Below, in pieces: positions 37,031-45,640 of a stretch of 64,000 nucleotides of DNA. A model generated the notes under the pieces. The model had not been told where the DNA came from. It ran no database searches and worked only from the letters and a program-made list of their open reading frames with translations. The stretch is from Caulobacter endophyticus. Lineage in GTDB: Bacteria; Pseudomonadota; Alphaproteobacteria; Caulobacterales; Caulobacteraceae. The first letter of the stretch is position 1; each line of letters opens with the position of its first letter. The position numbers and the translations under genes are program-made. Location of the stretch: contig NZ_QDKQ01000026.1 of assembly GCF_003116815.1 (NCBI RefSeq), positions 1 through 64,000 of the forward strand, read 5' to 3'.

Positions 37031-38740
37031 TCAGCGACCGGCGACGAAGGCGAGCGCCTGGAAGTGCTCGACGATCGGTCCCAGCGCCAGAGCGGGGAAG
37101 AACTGCAGGCCGCCGAGGATCAGGATCACCCCGATCAGCAGGCCGACGAAGAGGCCGCCATGGGTCGGCATGGCGCCGGCCGTGGGGGCGAGCTTGGGCT
37201 TGGCCGCCAGGGCGCCGGCGATGGCCAGCACCGCGACGATCGGAGCAAAGCGCCCGAACATCATCGCCAGGCCCAGGGTGGTGTTCCACCAGGGGGCGTT
37301 GGCGGTCAGGCCGCCGAAGGCCGAGCCGTTGTTGGCCGTGGTCGAGACGTAGGCGTAGAGGATCTCCGACAGGCCGTGAGGACCGGCGTGCATCAGGCCT
37401 TTCAGCGCTTCGGGCAGGATGGCGGCCAGGGCGGCGAAGCTCAGCATGAACAGCGGGATCACCAGCACCGCCAGCATGGCGAACTGAATCTCGCGGGCCT
37501 CGATCTTCTTGCCCAGATATTCGGGCGTGCGGCCCACCATCAGCCCGGCCACGAACACCGCCAGCAAGGCCATGACGACCATGATGGCGATCCCAGAGCC
37601 GATGCCGCCCGGCAGGATCTCGCCCAGCTGCATCAGGAACATGGTCACCCCGCCGCCCAGCGGCATCAGGCTGGAATGCATGCCGTTGACCGAGCCGTTG
37701 GAGGCGCCCGTGGTCATGGCGGCCCACGCGGCGGTCGAGGGCGCGCCGAAGCGGACCTCCTTGCCTTCCATGTTGACGCTGGCGTCGACATGGGCGGCGA
37801 CCTGGGCCGGCGGGCCTTGCGTCTCGGTGACGTAGATCGCGCCGGCGCCGGCGCTCAGCAGCACCGCAGCGGCGATCACCAGGGCGCGAACGTCCTTCCT
37901 GGCCAGCACGCTACGGCCGAAGGCGAAGAACGCCGCCCAGCCCAGCACGTTGATCGACACCGCCGTGATCAGGTTGGTCAGCGGCGTGGGATTCTCGAAC
38001 GGGTGGGCCGAGTTGACGTTGAAGATCCCGCCGCCGTTGATGCCCAGTTGCTTGACGGCCAGCTGGCTGGCGGTGGCGAAGAGCGAGATCTTCTGCTCGC
38101 CGCCCTCCAGCGTATGGGCGGTGACGCCGGCGGCCAGGGTCTGGGGCACGCCCAGGGCCGCGAGCACGAGAGCGACGACCACGCACAGCGGCAACAGCAC
38201 CCAAAGCGTGGTGCGGATCACGTCGCTCCAGAAGTTGCCGACGTCCTCGCCCTTGTTGGCGATGAAACCGCGCGCCAGGGCCGCGGCGATCGCGGCGCCG
38301 GTGGCGGCCGAGACGAAGTTCTGCACCGTCAGCACCAGCATCTGGCTGAGCGTCGACATGGTGGTCTCGCCGCCATAGCTCTGCCAGTTGGTGTTGGTCA
38401 CGAAGCTGACGGCGGTGTTGAACGCCAGGTGCGGCGACAGGCCCGCAAAGCCTTGCGGGTTCAGCGGCAGAGCGCCCTGCAGGCGCAACACGCCATAGAC
38501 CAGAAAGAAGCCGACGGCGTTGAAGGCCAGGAGCGCGCCGGCATAGCCGATCCAGCTCTGGCCCTTGCGCGGGTCGATGCCGCCCGCCGCGTAGAAGAGG
38601 CGCTCGACCGGCGCCAGCAGCGGGTCGAGCCAGGTGCGCTCGCCGTTCCAGACGCGCGACATGTAGACGCCCAGCGGCCAGCCGATACCGACCGCCAGGC
38701 CAAGCGTCAGGGCGATCTCCGCCCATCCTTGCCAATTCAT
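37031..38740 (-). CDS. kdpA: KdpA, K+-binding channel subunit
   Basis: A 569-residue inner-membrane protein related to K+ channels, with four selectivity-filter loops; [17 protein letters not shown] and [15 protein letters not shown] are two of them. About ten membrane helices, full length. It receives K+ from the periplasm and passes it to KdpB. It lies 20 bases downstream of kdpF. Confidence 0.97.
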   Translation of the reverse strand: MNWQGWAEIALTLGLAVGIGWPLGVYMSRVWNGERTWLDPLLAPVERLFYAAGGIDPRKGQSWIGYAGALLAFNAVGFFLVYGVLRLQGALPLNPQGFAGLSPHLAFNTAVSFVTNTNWQSYGGETTMSTLSQMLVLTVQNFVSAATGAAIAAALARGFIANKGEDVGNFWSDVIRTTLWVLLPLCVVVALVLAALGVPQTLAAGVTAHTLEGGEQKISLFATASQLAVKQLGINGGGIFNVNSAHPFENPTPLTNLITAVSINVLGWAAFFAFGRSVLARKDVRALVIAAAVLLSAGAGAIYVTETQGPPAQVAAHVDASVNMEGKEVRFGAPSTAAWAAMTTGASNGSVNGMHSSLMPLGGGVTMFLMQLGEILPGGIGSGIAIMVVMALLAVFVAGLMVGRTPEYLGKKIEAREIQFAMLAVLVIPLFMLSFAALAAILPEALKGLMHAGPHGLSEILYAYVSTTANNGSAFGGLTANAPWWNTTLGLAMMFGRFAPIVAVLAIAGALAAKPKLAPTAGAMPTHGGLFVGLLIGVILILGGLQFFPALALGPIVEHFQALAFVAGR

Positions 38741-38760
38741 TTGAGGTTATCCGAGGATCG

Positions 38761-38853
38761 TCAGAAGCGGTCCGGCCGCATCAGGGCCGTGACCATGTAG
38801 GCCGCGACGACGATCGCCCCGGCCCCCCAAAGCGCGTTCACGAACAGGGTCAT
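38761..38853 (-). CDS. kdpF: KdpF, small stabilising subunit of the K+ pump
   Basis: A 30-residue single-helix peptide ending in ALMRPDRF, the typical KdpF C-terminus (short helix then a basic-acidic-aromatic tail), immediately before kdpA. KdpF stabilises the KdpABC complex. Its ATG overlaps the stop of the preceding 27-residue ORF (ATGA). Its small size makes it easy to miss in automated annotation. Confidence 0.8.
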   Translation of the reverse strand: MTLFVNALWGAGAIVVAAYMVTALMRPDRF

Positions 38854-38933
38854 GCGCGCCTCAATGCGACGGCGAACAGGCCGAAGAGCACGAAAAGCCC
38901 TCCGCCCAGCGCCAGGAATGCGATGTCAGCCAT
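38850..38933 (-). CDS. 27-residue membrane microprotein preceding kdpF
   Basis: A single hydrophobic helix (ADIAFLALGGGLFVLFGLF) with a basic end (ALRRA). The ATG at 38933 has an excellent AAGGAGG site five bases upstream, the best in the operon, so this is probably the first translated product of the kdp mRNA. Similar unnamed short ORFs precede kdpF in other bacteria. Function unknown. Confidence 0.6.
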   Translation of the reverse strand: MADIAFLALGGGLFVLFGLFAVALRRA

Positions 38934-39005
38934 GCCGGCCTCCTTCCAGGTTGGCGCGGAAGGGACCACAAGGCCGCGTAAGGGCTCCATTCGGGAGATG
39001 TATGG

Positions 39006-39025
39006 GCCGCATAAGCGCCGCATAA
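39006..39025 (-). promoter_or_regulatory. Candidate KdpE binding site upstream of the kdp operon
   Basis: On the minus strand TTATGCGGC occurs twice with an 11-base period (39025-39017 and 39014-39006). Tandem direct repeats spaced 11 bases are the usual target of OmpR/PhoB-family regulators such as KdpE. The site is about 75-90 bases upstream of the first small ORF; CATACATCT just downstream could serve as a -10 region. Confidence 0.5.
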
Positions 39026-39249
39026 AGACGGCGGGCGACTGGGTATGCTGCAACGCAACACAAGATCAGCCTGAAAGCTGCGCCGGAAAGCGTCACCCGA
39101 AACTGGGCCGCCAGCCTTGCGAACAAGGCGCTTTCGTGACGAGGCCGAGGCTTTGCGAGGATTATCGCGTCGGAGAAACTTTGTCCTTGTTTGCAGCGCA
39201 AAATCGCGAAACGGTGGAAGCCTTCTCACATCGAACGCGTTCTTGGGTC

Positions 39250-39378
39250 ATGTCGCCGCTGTTCCCCGCCTTGGTCATCCTGGCCCTGCTGGCGCTGCTG
39301 GCCTGGCCCAGCATCGAACCCCGCCTGCGCCGCCGCCTTCGCGGCCGCACCAAGCGCCGTGGGTATTTCCGGGACTAG
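39250..39378 (+). CDS. Small membrane protein with basic tail, hypothetical
   Basis: A 42-residue ORF: one membrane helix (FPALVILALLALLAWP) followed by an Arg-rich tail (RLRRRLRGRTKRRG). It is divergent from the kdp operon and is followed by a palindromic repeat. There is no strong ribosome binding site and I know no homologue, so it is tentative. Confidence 0.4.
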   Translation: MSPLFPALVILALLALLAWPSIEPRLRRRLRGRTKRRGYFRD

Positions 39379-39392
39379 GGCGTACCCCCAAG

Positions 39393-39522
39393 ATCCTCCC
39401 CTGAAGGGCGAGGTGGCCCGAAGGGCCGGAGGGGGAAGTGCCTGACGAGGTCAGTTCCCCCGCCAATGCGGTAATTACTTCCCCCTCAGTCGCTTCGCGA
39501 CAGCTCCCCCTTCAGGGGGAGC
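39393..39522. repeat. Compound palindromic repeat
   Basis: Outer arms TCCTCCCCTGAAGGG and CTCCCCCTTCAGGGGGA, with internal hairpins GGCCCGAAGGGCC and TCGCTTCGCGA and a GGGGGAAGT/ACTTCCCCC pair, fill the space before the HNH nuclease stop. It has the same composition and hairpin style as the repeats at 18.7 and 53.8 kb. Confidence 0.65.
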
Positions 39523-39535
39523 ATTTGGTGCAACC

Positions 39536-40096
39536 CTACGATTCCAGCTCGATGTCCCAGTAGAGATAGTCGAGCCAGCTCTCGTGCAGGTGCCCCGGCG
39601 GGAACCGGCGGCCGCGGTCCTGGAGCTCGTGCATCGAGGGCCGGCGGGCGGTGTGGAAAGGGTGCATGCCCGCCTCGCGCGGGGTGCGCCCGCCCTTGGT
39701 CAGGTTGCAGGGGGCGCAGGCGGTGACGATGTTCTCCCACGTGGTGCGGCCGCCCTGCGAGCGGGGGATCACGTGGTCGAAGGTCAGCTCGTCGGGTGAG
39801 CCGCAGTATTGGCAGCTGAAGCTGTCGCGCAGGAACAGGTTGAAGCGGGTGAAGGCCGGCGGCCGCTCCTGCGGCACGTACTGCTTCAGCGACACCACGC
39901 TGGGCAGCTTCATCTCGAAGGATGGCGAATGCACCACGTGGTCGTAGGTCGAGACCACGTCGACGCGATCGAGAAACACCGCCTTGATCACCTCCTGCCA
40001 GGGCCAGAGGGACAGCGGGTAGTAGCTCAGCGGCCGATAGTCGGCATTGAGCACCAGGGCCGGCATGCCGGACGGGGGACGGGTCAGGACCTGCAT
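39536..40096 (-). CDS. HNH endonuclease family protein
   Basis: A 186-residue protein with a zinc-binding HNH module: CQYCG, then FDHVIPRSQGG (the H), ENIVTACAPCN (N and second Cys pair). The N-terminal half (VLNADYRPLSYYPLSLWPW) is typical of the stand-alone HNH proteins widespread in bacteria. It probably cleaves or nicks DNA, but the in vivo role is unknown. The ATG at 40096 has GGGAGGT just upstream. Confidence 0.9.
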   Translation of the reverse strand: MQVLTRPPSGMPALVLNADYRPLSYYPLSLWPWQEVIKAVFLDRVDVVSTYDHVVHSPSFEMKLPSVVSLKQYVPQERPPAFTRFNLFLRDSFSCQYCGSPDELTFDHVIPRSQGGRTTWENIVTACAPCNLTKGGRTPREAGMHPFHTARRPSMHELQDRGRRFPPGHLHESWLDYLYWDIELES

Positions 40097-40263
40097 TCAG
40101 GACCTCCCGAAAAGGAGCCGAAAACGCTCCTGCGGGGCGTGTACGCGGTCGGACTGAAGACGGGCCTCCTTCCTACGCAAATCAGGGAATCGCCATTCAT
40201 TCCCGGACGCACAGAAAGGATGATCCCAATCGGCGACAGAACCAAGACGAAGCTTGTGAAAGT

Positions 40264-40959
40264 TCAGCCCGTCGGCGCCTGAAGCGTGATCTCGCCGCGC
40301 CGAACGCCGCCGTAGCAGGCCCACAGCAGATGCGCCGCCACGCCCCTATAGGGCTTCCAGGCCTCGGCTCGCACATAGGCGGCCTTCTCGGTCGGGCGAA
40401 GCGCATGACCGTCGGCCCACCGCATGGCCTCCTGCAGGGCGATGTCGCCGCCGGGGAAGACGTCGATGCGGCCCTCGCAGAACATCAGGAAGGTCTCGGC
40501 GGTCCACCGCCCTATGCCCTTGATCGCCACCAGGGCCGCCACGGCCTGCTCGTCGGGCATCGCCTTCAGGGCGTCGAAATCGCAGGCGCCCGACAGGTGC
40601 GCCCCGGCGATCTCGCGCAGATAGCGCACCTTGGGCCGCGAAAGGCCAAGGCCCTGCAGGGCTGGATCATCGAGCGCCATGACGGCGGCGGGCGTCAGCT
40701 CGGGCAGCCCCGCCTGCACCCGCGCCCAGATGGCGGCGGCGGCGGCGACCGAGATCTGCTGCTCGACGATCATCCGGGCCAGGCCGGGAAAGCCGCCGGG
40801 CCGCAGGCGCCAGTCGAACACCGGCGTCACCGCCTCCAGCCGGGCGAACATCGGGTCGGCGGCGGCGAGGTGCGCGCGGGCGGCGGCGATCAGGTCGGGG
40901 GTGGGAGCGGAGGCGGAAATCACGCCGGCGAGGAAGCCCTCGCCGGTCAGAACTGGCAA
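40264..40959 (-). CDS. DNA-3-methyladenine glycosylase II (AlkA/HhH-GPD family)
   Basis: A 231-residue base-excision-repair enzyme removing alkylated purines. The helix-hairpin-helix IKGIGRWTAE (about residues 146-155) and the catalytic Asp in FPGGDIAL (Asp172) are present, as is IVEQQISVAAAA. It lacks the N-terminal domain of E. coli AlkA, like many short alphaproteobacterial forms. Translation may start at TTG 40959; a GTG twelve codons later is possible. It is 27 bases downstream of the Gre-family gene. Confidence 0.88.
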   Translation of the reverse strand: MPVLTGEGFLAGVISASAPTPDLIAAARAHLAAADPMFARLEAVTPVFDWRLRPGGFPGLARMIVEQQISVAAAAAIWARVQAGLPELTPAAVMALDDPALQGLGLSRPKVRYLREIAGAHLSGACDFDALKAMPDEQAVAALVAIKGIGRWTAETFLMFCEGRIDVFPGGDIALQEAMRWADGHALRPTEKAAYVRAEAWKPYRGVAAHLLWACYGGVRRGEITLQAPTG

Positions 40960-40986
40960 TCCGAATCTTGCGGCGAACGCATGGCC

Positions 40987-41466
40987 TCAGCCGATGGCGA
41001 CGATCTCGACCTCGCCGCCGGCCACCATCGCCGTGTCGCCGACACCCTTGCCCATCAAGGCGCGGGCCAGGGGCGAGACGTAGGACACCGAACCCTTGGC
41101 CGGGTCGGCCTCGTCCTCGCCGACGATGCGGAAGGTCTGGGTGCGGCCGTCCTCGCGGTCGAAGGTCACCGCGTCGCCGAACTGCACGCTGGTGCGGCCC
41201 TCGTCGCGCTCGACCAGTTGGGCGGTGGCGCGGCGCGCAGACCAGTAGCGCAGGTCGCGGGTGGCGCGGGCCATGGCGGTGCGGTCGTCGGCCACGCCGC
41301 CCGCGGCCTGGGCCGCGGCATAGGCGGCGCGGGCGTCGGCGAACTCGGCCTCGATCATCGCCATGCCTTGCGGCGTGACGAGATTGGGATGCTGCGAGAT
41401 CGGACGGTCGGGAAGGTCGGCGGCGAACGCTTCGGCGTCGCCTTCCTTGGTGAAGGCCACGCTCAT
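40987..41466 (-). CDS. GreA/GreB family transcription elongation factor-like protein
   Basis: A 159-residue protein with an N-terminal coiled coil (LVTPQGMAMIEAEF onwards) and a C-terminal FKBP-like domain (VSYVSPLARALMGKGVGD), the architecture of Gre factors that rescue backtracked RNA polymerase. The coil is shortened, with an Ala-rich tip and few acidic residues, so it may be a paralogue rather than canonical GreA. It is preceded by two small membrane-protein ORFs on the same strand. Confidence 0.75.
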   Translation of the reverse strand: MSVAFTKEGDAEAFAADLPDRPISQHPNLVTPQGMAMIEAEFADARAAYAAAQAAGGVADDRTAMARATRDLRYWSARRATAQLVERDEGRTSVQFGDAVTFDREDGRTQTFRIVGEDEADPAKGSVSYVSPLARALMGKGVGDTAMVAGGEVEIVAIG

Positions 41467-41500
41467 TGAGCAGCTCGCGAAGAGTTGGAAAAGACGGTCA

Positions 41501-41629
41501 TCAGACGGAAACCCGAGGTGTCGCGGGTCGTTCCGCAAGCCCGGCTATGGCCGAGCGGGGCGCCAGGATCAAGGCGTGGATCAGGAGCACCCCGGCGGCC
41601 ATCCCCAGCGGGACGGCCGCGACGGACAT
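41501..41629 (-). CDS. 42-residue membrane microprotein, hypothetical
   Basis: One hydrophobic helix (VAAVPLGMAAGVLLIHALIL) followed by a short basic/polar tail. The ATG has AAAGGA four bases upstream, a good ribosome binding site. It lies 16 bases downstream of another tiny membrane ORF and 34 bases upstream of the Gre-like gene, suggesting one transcript. Confidence 0.5.
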   Translation of the reverse strand: MSVAAVPLGMAAGVLLIHALILAPRSAIAGLAERPATPRVSV

Positions 41630-41645
41630 TTCGTCCTTTTGGAGC

Positions 41646-41759
41646 CTACAGCGCGATGGCCAGCACGGCGCCGGCGACACCGACGGCGGCCACCAGGAAG
41701 TAACCGATGGCGACGCGGTCGAAGAGGCCTTCGAAGGCTTCGAAGCTACGGTTGGTCAT
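41646..41759 (-). CDS. 37-residue membrane microprotein, hypothetical
   Basis: An amphipathic N-terminus (SFEAFEGLFDRVAIGY) followed by one hydrophobic helix (FLVAAVGVAGAVLAIAL). The ATG at 41759 has AAGGA about nine bases upstream. It is the first ORF of the presumed small-ORF/Gre-like unit and faces the divergent TetR gene across an 18-bp palindrome. Confidence 0.5.
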   Translation of the reverse strand: MTNRSFEAFEGLFDRVAIGYFLVAAVGVAGAVLAIAL

Positions 41760-41873
41760 GACACACATCCTTGAAGTTGGTGCGCGCCGACCCCCTCGGC
41801 CGGCGTGGCTCAGTGGCGGTCTCTTGATGGCCGATCCATCTGAACGACGCTTAGATAACATGGATCTTAGCGC

Positions 41874-41891
41874 CGTCAAGATATCTTGACG
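41874..41891. promoter_or_regulatory. Perfect 18-bp palindrome, probable TetR operator
   Basis: CGTCAAGATATCTTGACG is a perfect 9+9 palindrome located 45 bases upstream of the plus-strand tetR start and about 115 bases upstream of the divergent microprotein operon, the expected place for a TetR dimer controlling both directions. Confidence 0.65.
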
Positions 41892-41936
41892 CTGCTTGGA
41901 TGGATTTTCCCTACGTAAGGGATAGAGTGGCCGTCG

Positions 41937-42557
41937 ATGACTCTCGCCCAGCCCGAAGCCCGCCCCTATCACCACGGCGATCTGAGCCGCGCCCTCGTCG
42001 AGGCCGCCCGCAGGATCCTGGAGACCGACGGCCCGGCCGCCCTGTCGCTGAGGGCGGTGGCGCGCGAGGCAGGCGTCAGCCCGGCCGCGCCCTATCACCA
42101 CTTCAAGGACAAGGGCCAACTGCTCGACGCCGTGGCCCACGAGGGCTGGGTCGAGCTCGACGCGGCCCTGATGCGCTCGCGCCAGGACAGCGACGACGAC
42201 CGTCGCCGGATGACCAGCCTGGGCGTGGCCTACGTCACCTTCGCCCGCGACAACCCCGCCCTCTACCGCGTGATGTACGACTGCTCGCGCGACAAGGACG
42301 CCCTCCCCGACCAGATGAAGGAGGAAGGCGCCTACTGCCAGGTGCGCAACACCATCGCCCACGCCGCCGGCGAAGGCGTCTCGGAGATCGACCTGGAACT
42401 GGCGACCATCGCCGCCTGGTGCGCCGGCCATGGCCTGGCCGAGATGAGCGGCTTCAAGCAGTTCGAGAGCCTCAAGACCCTGCTGGGCGGCGAGGAGGCC
42501 TTCCTCAAGGCCGTGTTCGACCACCTGGGCATGTTCGCCAAGTTCGATCGCGGATGA
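41937..42557 (+). CDS. TetR family regulator with WHG-type C-terminal domain
   Basis: A 206-residue regulator beginning RPYHHGDLSRALVEAARRIL, with the helix-turn-helix LSLRAVAREAGVSPAAPYHHF and a C-terminal domain resembling TetR_C_13/WHG. Start ATG at 41937. Its stop overlaps the gluQ start (ATGA), so the two are co-transcribed, although a functional link is not obvious. Confidence 0.88.
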   Translation: MTLAQPEARPYHHGDLSRALVEAARRILETDGPAALSLRAVAREAGVSPAAPYHHFKDKGQLLDAVAHEGWVELDAALMRSRQDSDDDRRRMTSLGVAYVTFARDNPALYRVMYDCSRDKDALPDQMKEEGAYCQVRNTIAHAAGEGVSEIDLELATIAAWCAGHGLAEMSGFKQFESLKTLLGGEEAFLKAVFDHLGMFAKFDRG

Positions 42558-43393
42558 GCTTCGCCACCCGGTTCGCCCCCTCTCCCACCGGCTACCTGCA
42601 TCGCGGCCACGCCTTCTCGGCGCTGACGGCCTTTCGGGCCGCTCAGGAAGCCGGCGGCCGCTTCGTGCTGCGTATCGAGGACATCGACGCCACCCGCAGC
42701 CGGCCGGAATACGAGGCCGCGATCCTGGAGGACCTGACCTGGCTGGGCCTTGACTGGGAACGGCCCGTCCGCCGTCAGTCACAGCACCTGACCGACTATC
42801 ACGCCGCCATCGAGACCTTGCGCGAACGCGGCCTCGTCTACCGCTGCTTCAAGACCCGCAAGGAGCTGGACATCGGCCGCGCCCCGCACGAGCCGGCCGT
42901 CGCCTACCGCGGCGCGCCTCTCCCAAAGTCCGAGGAAGCCGAGCGCCTGGCGCGTGGCGAGGCCTTCGCCTGGCGGCTGTCGTTCGACGCGGCGGAAAAG
43001 GCGCTGTGCGGCTTTTCGGATCTGTCCTTCGTCGAGCAGGGCGCCGGCCCCGACGGCGAGACTGGAGAGGTGCAGGCCCGTCCAGAAACCGCTGGCGACA
43101 TCGTGCTGGCCCGCAAGGACGTCGGCGTCGCCTATCACCTCGCCGTGGTCCTTGATGACGCCCTGCAGGGGATCACCCACGTGATCCGGGGCGTAGACCT
43201 GTTCGAGGCCGCCCACATCCAGCGCCTGCTGCAGGCCCTGCTCCACCTGCCGACGCCGGTCTACCGCCACCATCGCCTGCTGGTCGGCCCGGACGGCAGG
43301 CGCTACGCAAAGCGCGACAAGGCCCAGACCCTGCAAGAGCTGCGCGCCGCGGGCGTGACGCCGCAGGCGCTCAGGGCGGAGATGGGCCTCTAG
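42554..43393 (+). CDS. gluQ: Glutamyl-Q tRNA(Asp) synthetase
   Basis: A 279-residue truncated glutamyl-tRNA synthetase paralogue that glutamylates queuosine at position 34 of tRNA-Asp. The class I motif is APSPTGYLHRGHA (HIGH-like), and RYAKRDKAQ corresponds to KMSKS; the anticodon-binding domain is absent, as expected. Two further signatures are RIEDIDATRSRP and HVIRGVDLFEAAHIQ. The queuosine precursor genes queD/E/C lie about 11 kb away in the same window. Confidence 0.92.
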   Translation: MSFATRFAPSPTGYLHRGHAFSALTAFRAAQEAGGRFVLRIEDIDATRSRPEYEAAILEDLTWLGLDWERPVRRQSQHLTDYHAAIETLRERGLVYRCFKTRKELDIGRAPHEPAVAYRGAPLPKSEEAERLARGEAFAWRLSFDAAEKALCGFSDLSFVEQGAGPDGETGEVQARPETAGDIVLARKDVGVAYHLAVVLDDALQGITHVIRGVDLFEAAHIQRLLQALLHLPTPVYRHHRLLVGPDGRRYAKRDKAQTLQELRAAGVTPQALRAEMGL

Positions 43394-43704
43394 CCCTCGC
43401 CGCCCGCCTGCTCGACCAGTTGGCCCATGGCCCGTAGATATCCGGCGAAGGCCGCCCGGCCGGTCTCGGTCAGGCGCACGCGGGTCAGCGGCTTGCGGCC
43501 GACGAAGCTCTTGTCGATCGAGACGTAACCAGCCTCCTCCAGCTTGCGCAGGTGGATGGAGAGATTGCCCTGGGTGACCTCCAGCAGGGTCTTCAGCTCG
43601 GTGAAGTCGGCCACCTCGGCGCTGGACAGATAGGCGACGACGCCCAGCCGCACACGGCCATGGATGACGTCGTCGAGCCCGCTGATGTCGAACCTTGCCG
43701 TCAC
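43390..43704 (-). CDS. Winged-helix transcriptional regulator (ArsR/MarR-like)
   Basis: A 104-residue single winged-helix protein: LGVVAYLSSAEVADFTELKTLLEVTQGNLSIHLRKLEEAGYV, then SIDKSFVGRKPLTRVRLT as the wing. It matches the short regulators typically paired with a membrane protein gene, as here. It starts at GTG 43704, seven bases after the membrane protein stop, and its end overlaps convergent gluQ by four bases. Confidence 0.85.
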   Translation of the reverse strand: MTARFDISGLDDVIHGRVRLGVVAYLSSAEVADFTELKTLLEVTQGNLSIHLRKLEEAGYVSIDKSFVGRKPLTRVRLTETGRAAFAGYLRAMGQLVEQAGGEG

Positions 43705-43711
43705 GATCGTC

Positions 43712-44356
43712 TCAGGCGTCCAGGCCAGCGGGCCGGCCCATGGCCTGGCGCATCATGAAGAAGCCATGCGCGGCCATGAAGGCGAACAGGCCAAAGCTCG
43801 CGACCAGCAGGTAGAGGCCCGCGCGATCGACCAGCAGCCCCATGGCGACGCCCGCGGCCAGCCAGCCCAGCGAGACCGCCAGCATCCAGGCGCGCTTGCG
43901 CAAAGCAAAGACCGCGTACCAGACCGCCCCCTGCAGCACGAACACCACCGCCGGATGGTACAGCCAGTAGCGGAAGTCGTGGTTCCTGGCGGCCGCCACG
44001 GCGAAGACGATGATCAGCGCCAGGTTGGCCAGGCCCGCCCCCGAGAAGGCCGCATTGATGGCCCTGTGGGTCACGCCGGCCTTGGGCTTGCGGCGCTCGA
44101 CCACGATGACGATCGTCATGAGGATCAGGAAGATCACCGTCGGCAGCCAGGCCAGGATCAGGTTGCCCAGCCCGCCCAGGCTCACCAGGCCGTGCTCCTG
44201 GGCGACGTAGACCAGGCACTGGACGCCGTAGAGCAGGCCTGCCGAGCCGTAGAGCGCGCCGCCGGCCACGCCCAGGCCCGCCCGCTCGGTTCCGCCCTCG
44301 GCCAGGCCGCGCAGGAAGGCCAGGTCGTCCTGCACCGTCTTCAGCTTGTCGTTCAT
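43712..44356 (-). CDS. Polytopic membrane protein, partner of the winged-helix regulator
   Basis: A 214-residue protein with about six membrane helices after a ~40-residue cytoplasmic helix (MNDKLKTVQDDLAFLRGLAEGG). This layout recurs upstream of short winged-helix regulators in alphaproteobacteria. No transport or enzymatic motif was seen. The ATG at 44356 is chosen because the sequence becomes protein-like there. Confidence 0.75.
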   Translation of the reverse strand: MNDKLKTVQDDLAFLRGLAEGGTERAGLGVAGGALYGSAGLLYGVQCLVYVAQEHGLVSLGGLGNLILAWLPTVIFLILMTIVIVVERRKPKAGVTHRAINAAFSGAGLANLALIIVFAVAAARNHDFRYWLYHPAVVFVLQGAVWYAVFALRKRAWMLAVSLGWLAAGVAMGLLVDRAGLYLLVASFGLFAFMAAHGFFMMRQAMGRPAGLDA

Positions 44357-44388
44357 GGGCGCGGCTCCGTAGGCGGCATCATGCAGGG

Positions 44389-45600
44389 TCAAAGGATTCG
44401 TCCCAACAGCGGCATGCGGCGCAGGGCGATGGTCGACAGCCAGCTCAGCGCCGTCGCGCCCACGAACACCGCTGCAGCCTTGGCCAGGCCGCTCCAGTCC
44501 TGCGGCAGCAGCATCCAGGCCAGCCACGAGGTGAAGACGTAGTGCAGCAGGTACATGCCGTAGGCGTTGGCCTGCAGGCTAGCGCCGATTTTTCCGGTCC
44601 GGCGCACGAAGCGCAGGAAGGTCGCCAGGGCGGCGAAGGACAGCGTGGCGCAGGCCAGGGTGAACATCGTCCCGCCGAACACGTCGAGGAACGGTCTGGG
44701 CGGCGGGTTGGGCGAGAAGGCGACGATCAGGGTCGCCACGCCGCCGACGATCGGCAGGATCGGCGCCAGCTGCCAGGCCCACCAGCGCTTGGCCAGCTTG
44801 CCGTCTGGGTCGGTCAGGCCCCGCCCGACGCCGGCCGCGCCGACGGCAATCCCCGCCAGGAAGTAGGCGAAGTAGTGCCCGATGCGGGCTGTCTGCACCG
44901 TGAACGGCCCGATCATCGTCCAGTGGCCGAACGGCGTCGTCATCACCAGCGGCAGGTAGGCCAGGGTGCTGATCAGCACGAGCCCCCAGAAGAACCGGGC
45001 CGGCTTGCGCTCGGCGCTCTTGGCCAGGCCGGCCAGGCGGTCGAGCAGGCCGGGCGCGACGGCGTAGGCGCACGCCGCGATCGCCCCGAAGGCTAGCAGC
45101 ACCCAGAGGAACCAGGCTGGCCCGGCCGGCCAGAACGGCAGGCGGATCCAGGCCTGCACGAAGCCCGCCAGCGACGGCGCGCCGCCCGACTGCAGCCAGG
45201 CCGGATAATAGGCCAGCGGCGCCAGCAGGGCCGCGGAGACCACGAACGGAATCCCCAGGCGCAGGGCGCGGCTCTTCAGGAACCCGCCCGCCCCCTTGGC
45301 CCGCAGGCCGTCGGCGACGAACAGCCCGGAGATGAAGAACATCAGCGACATGAAGAACATGTCGTTGACCAGGGTCAGGATTCCGAACGCTCCCACCCTC
45401 TGCGGATCCACGACCGGAAAGGCGGTCCACAGGATCGGCTGGGCGTCGAACGCCTTCGGGGCCGGCGCCTACGGATGATAGGTCATCGCCGTGTGGTGGA
45501 AGATCACCAGCAGGGTGACGAAGGCGCGCAGGGCGCCGATCGGGGCGTTGCGACCGTCGATAACGGCCGTCTTCTCTGAAGCGCTGAGCGGCGCGTGCAT
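44389..45600 (-). pseudogene. Acyltransferase 3 family protein, interrupted by an in-frame TAG
   Basis: The frame from ATG 45600 reads through a typical acyltransferase-3 start (ALRAFVTLLVIFHHTAMTYHP, with the catalytic-region His pair), meets TAG at 45469-45471, and resumes in the same frame as APAPKAFDAQPILWTAFPVVDPQRVG with all remaining membrane helices. The codon replaced is probably Tyr in YHPYAP, so a single TAC or TAT to TAG change would explain it. About 403 codons in all. A GTG at 45411 could restart translation but would omit the first helix and the His. Such enzymes acylate surface sugars. Confidence 0.8.
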
Positions 45601-45640
45601 GGCTTGCCTCCCCCTCCTGTCGAGGTTAGAGGCGACCATG

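Noticed and set aside
38923..39249. Long plus-strand frame running into the 42-residue small membrane ORF
   Set aside because: It crosses the kdp promoter region and the candidate KdpE site and lacks protein-like composition before the ATG at 39250.
44389..45411. Acyltransferase gene starting at GTG 45411 as an intact 340-residue protein
   Set aside because: The upstream in-frame segment contains the expected first helix and catalytic-region histidines, so the gene is better explained as interrupted by TAG than as a short intact gene.
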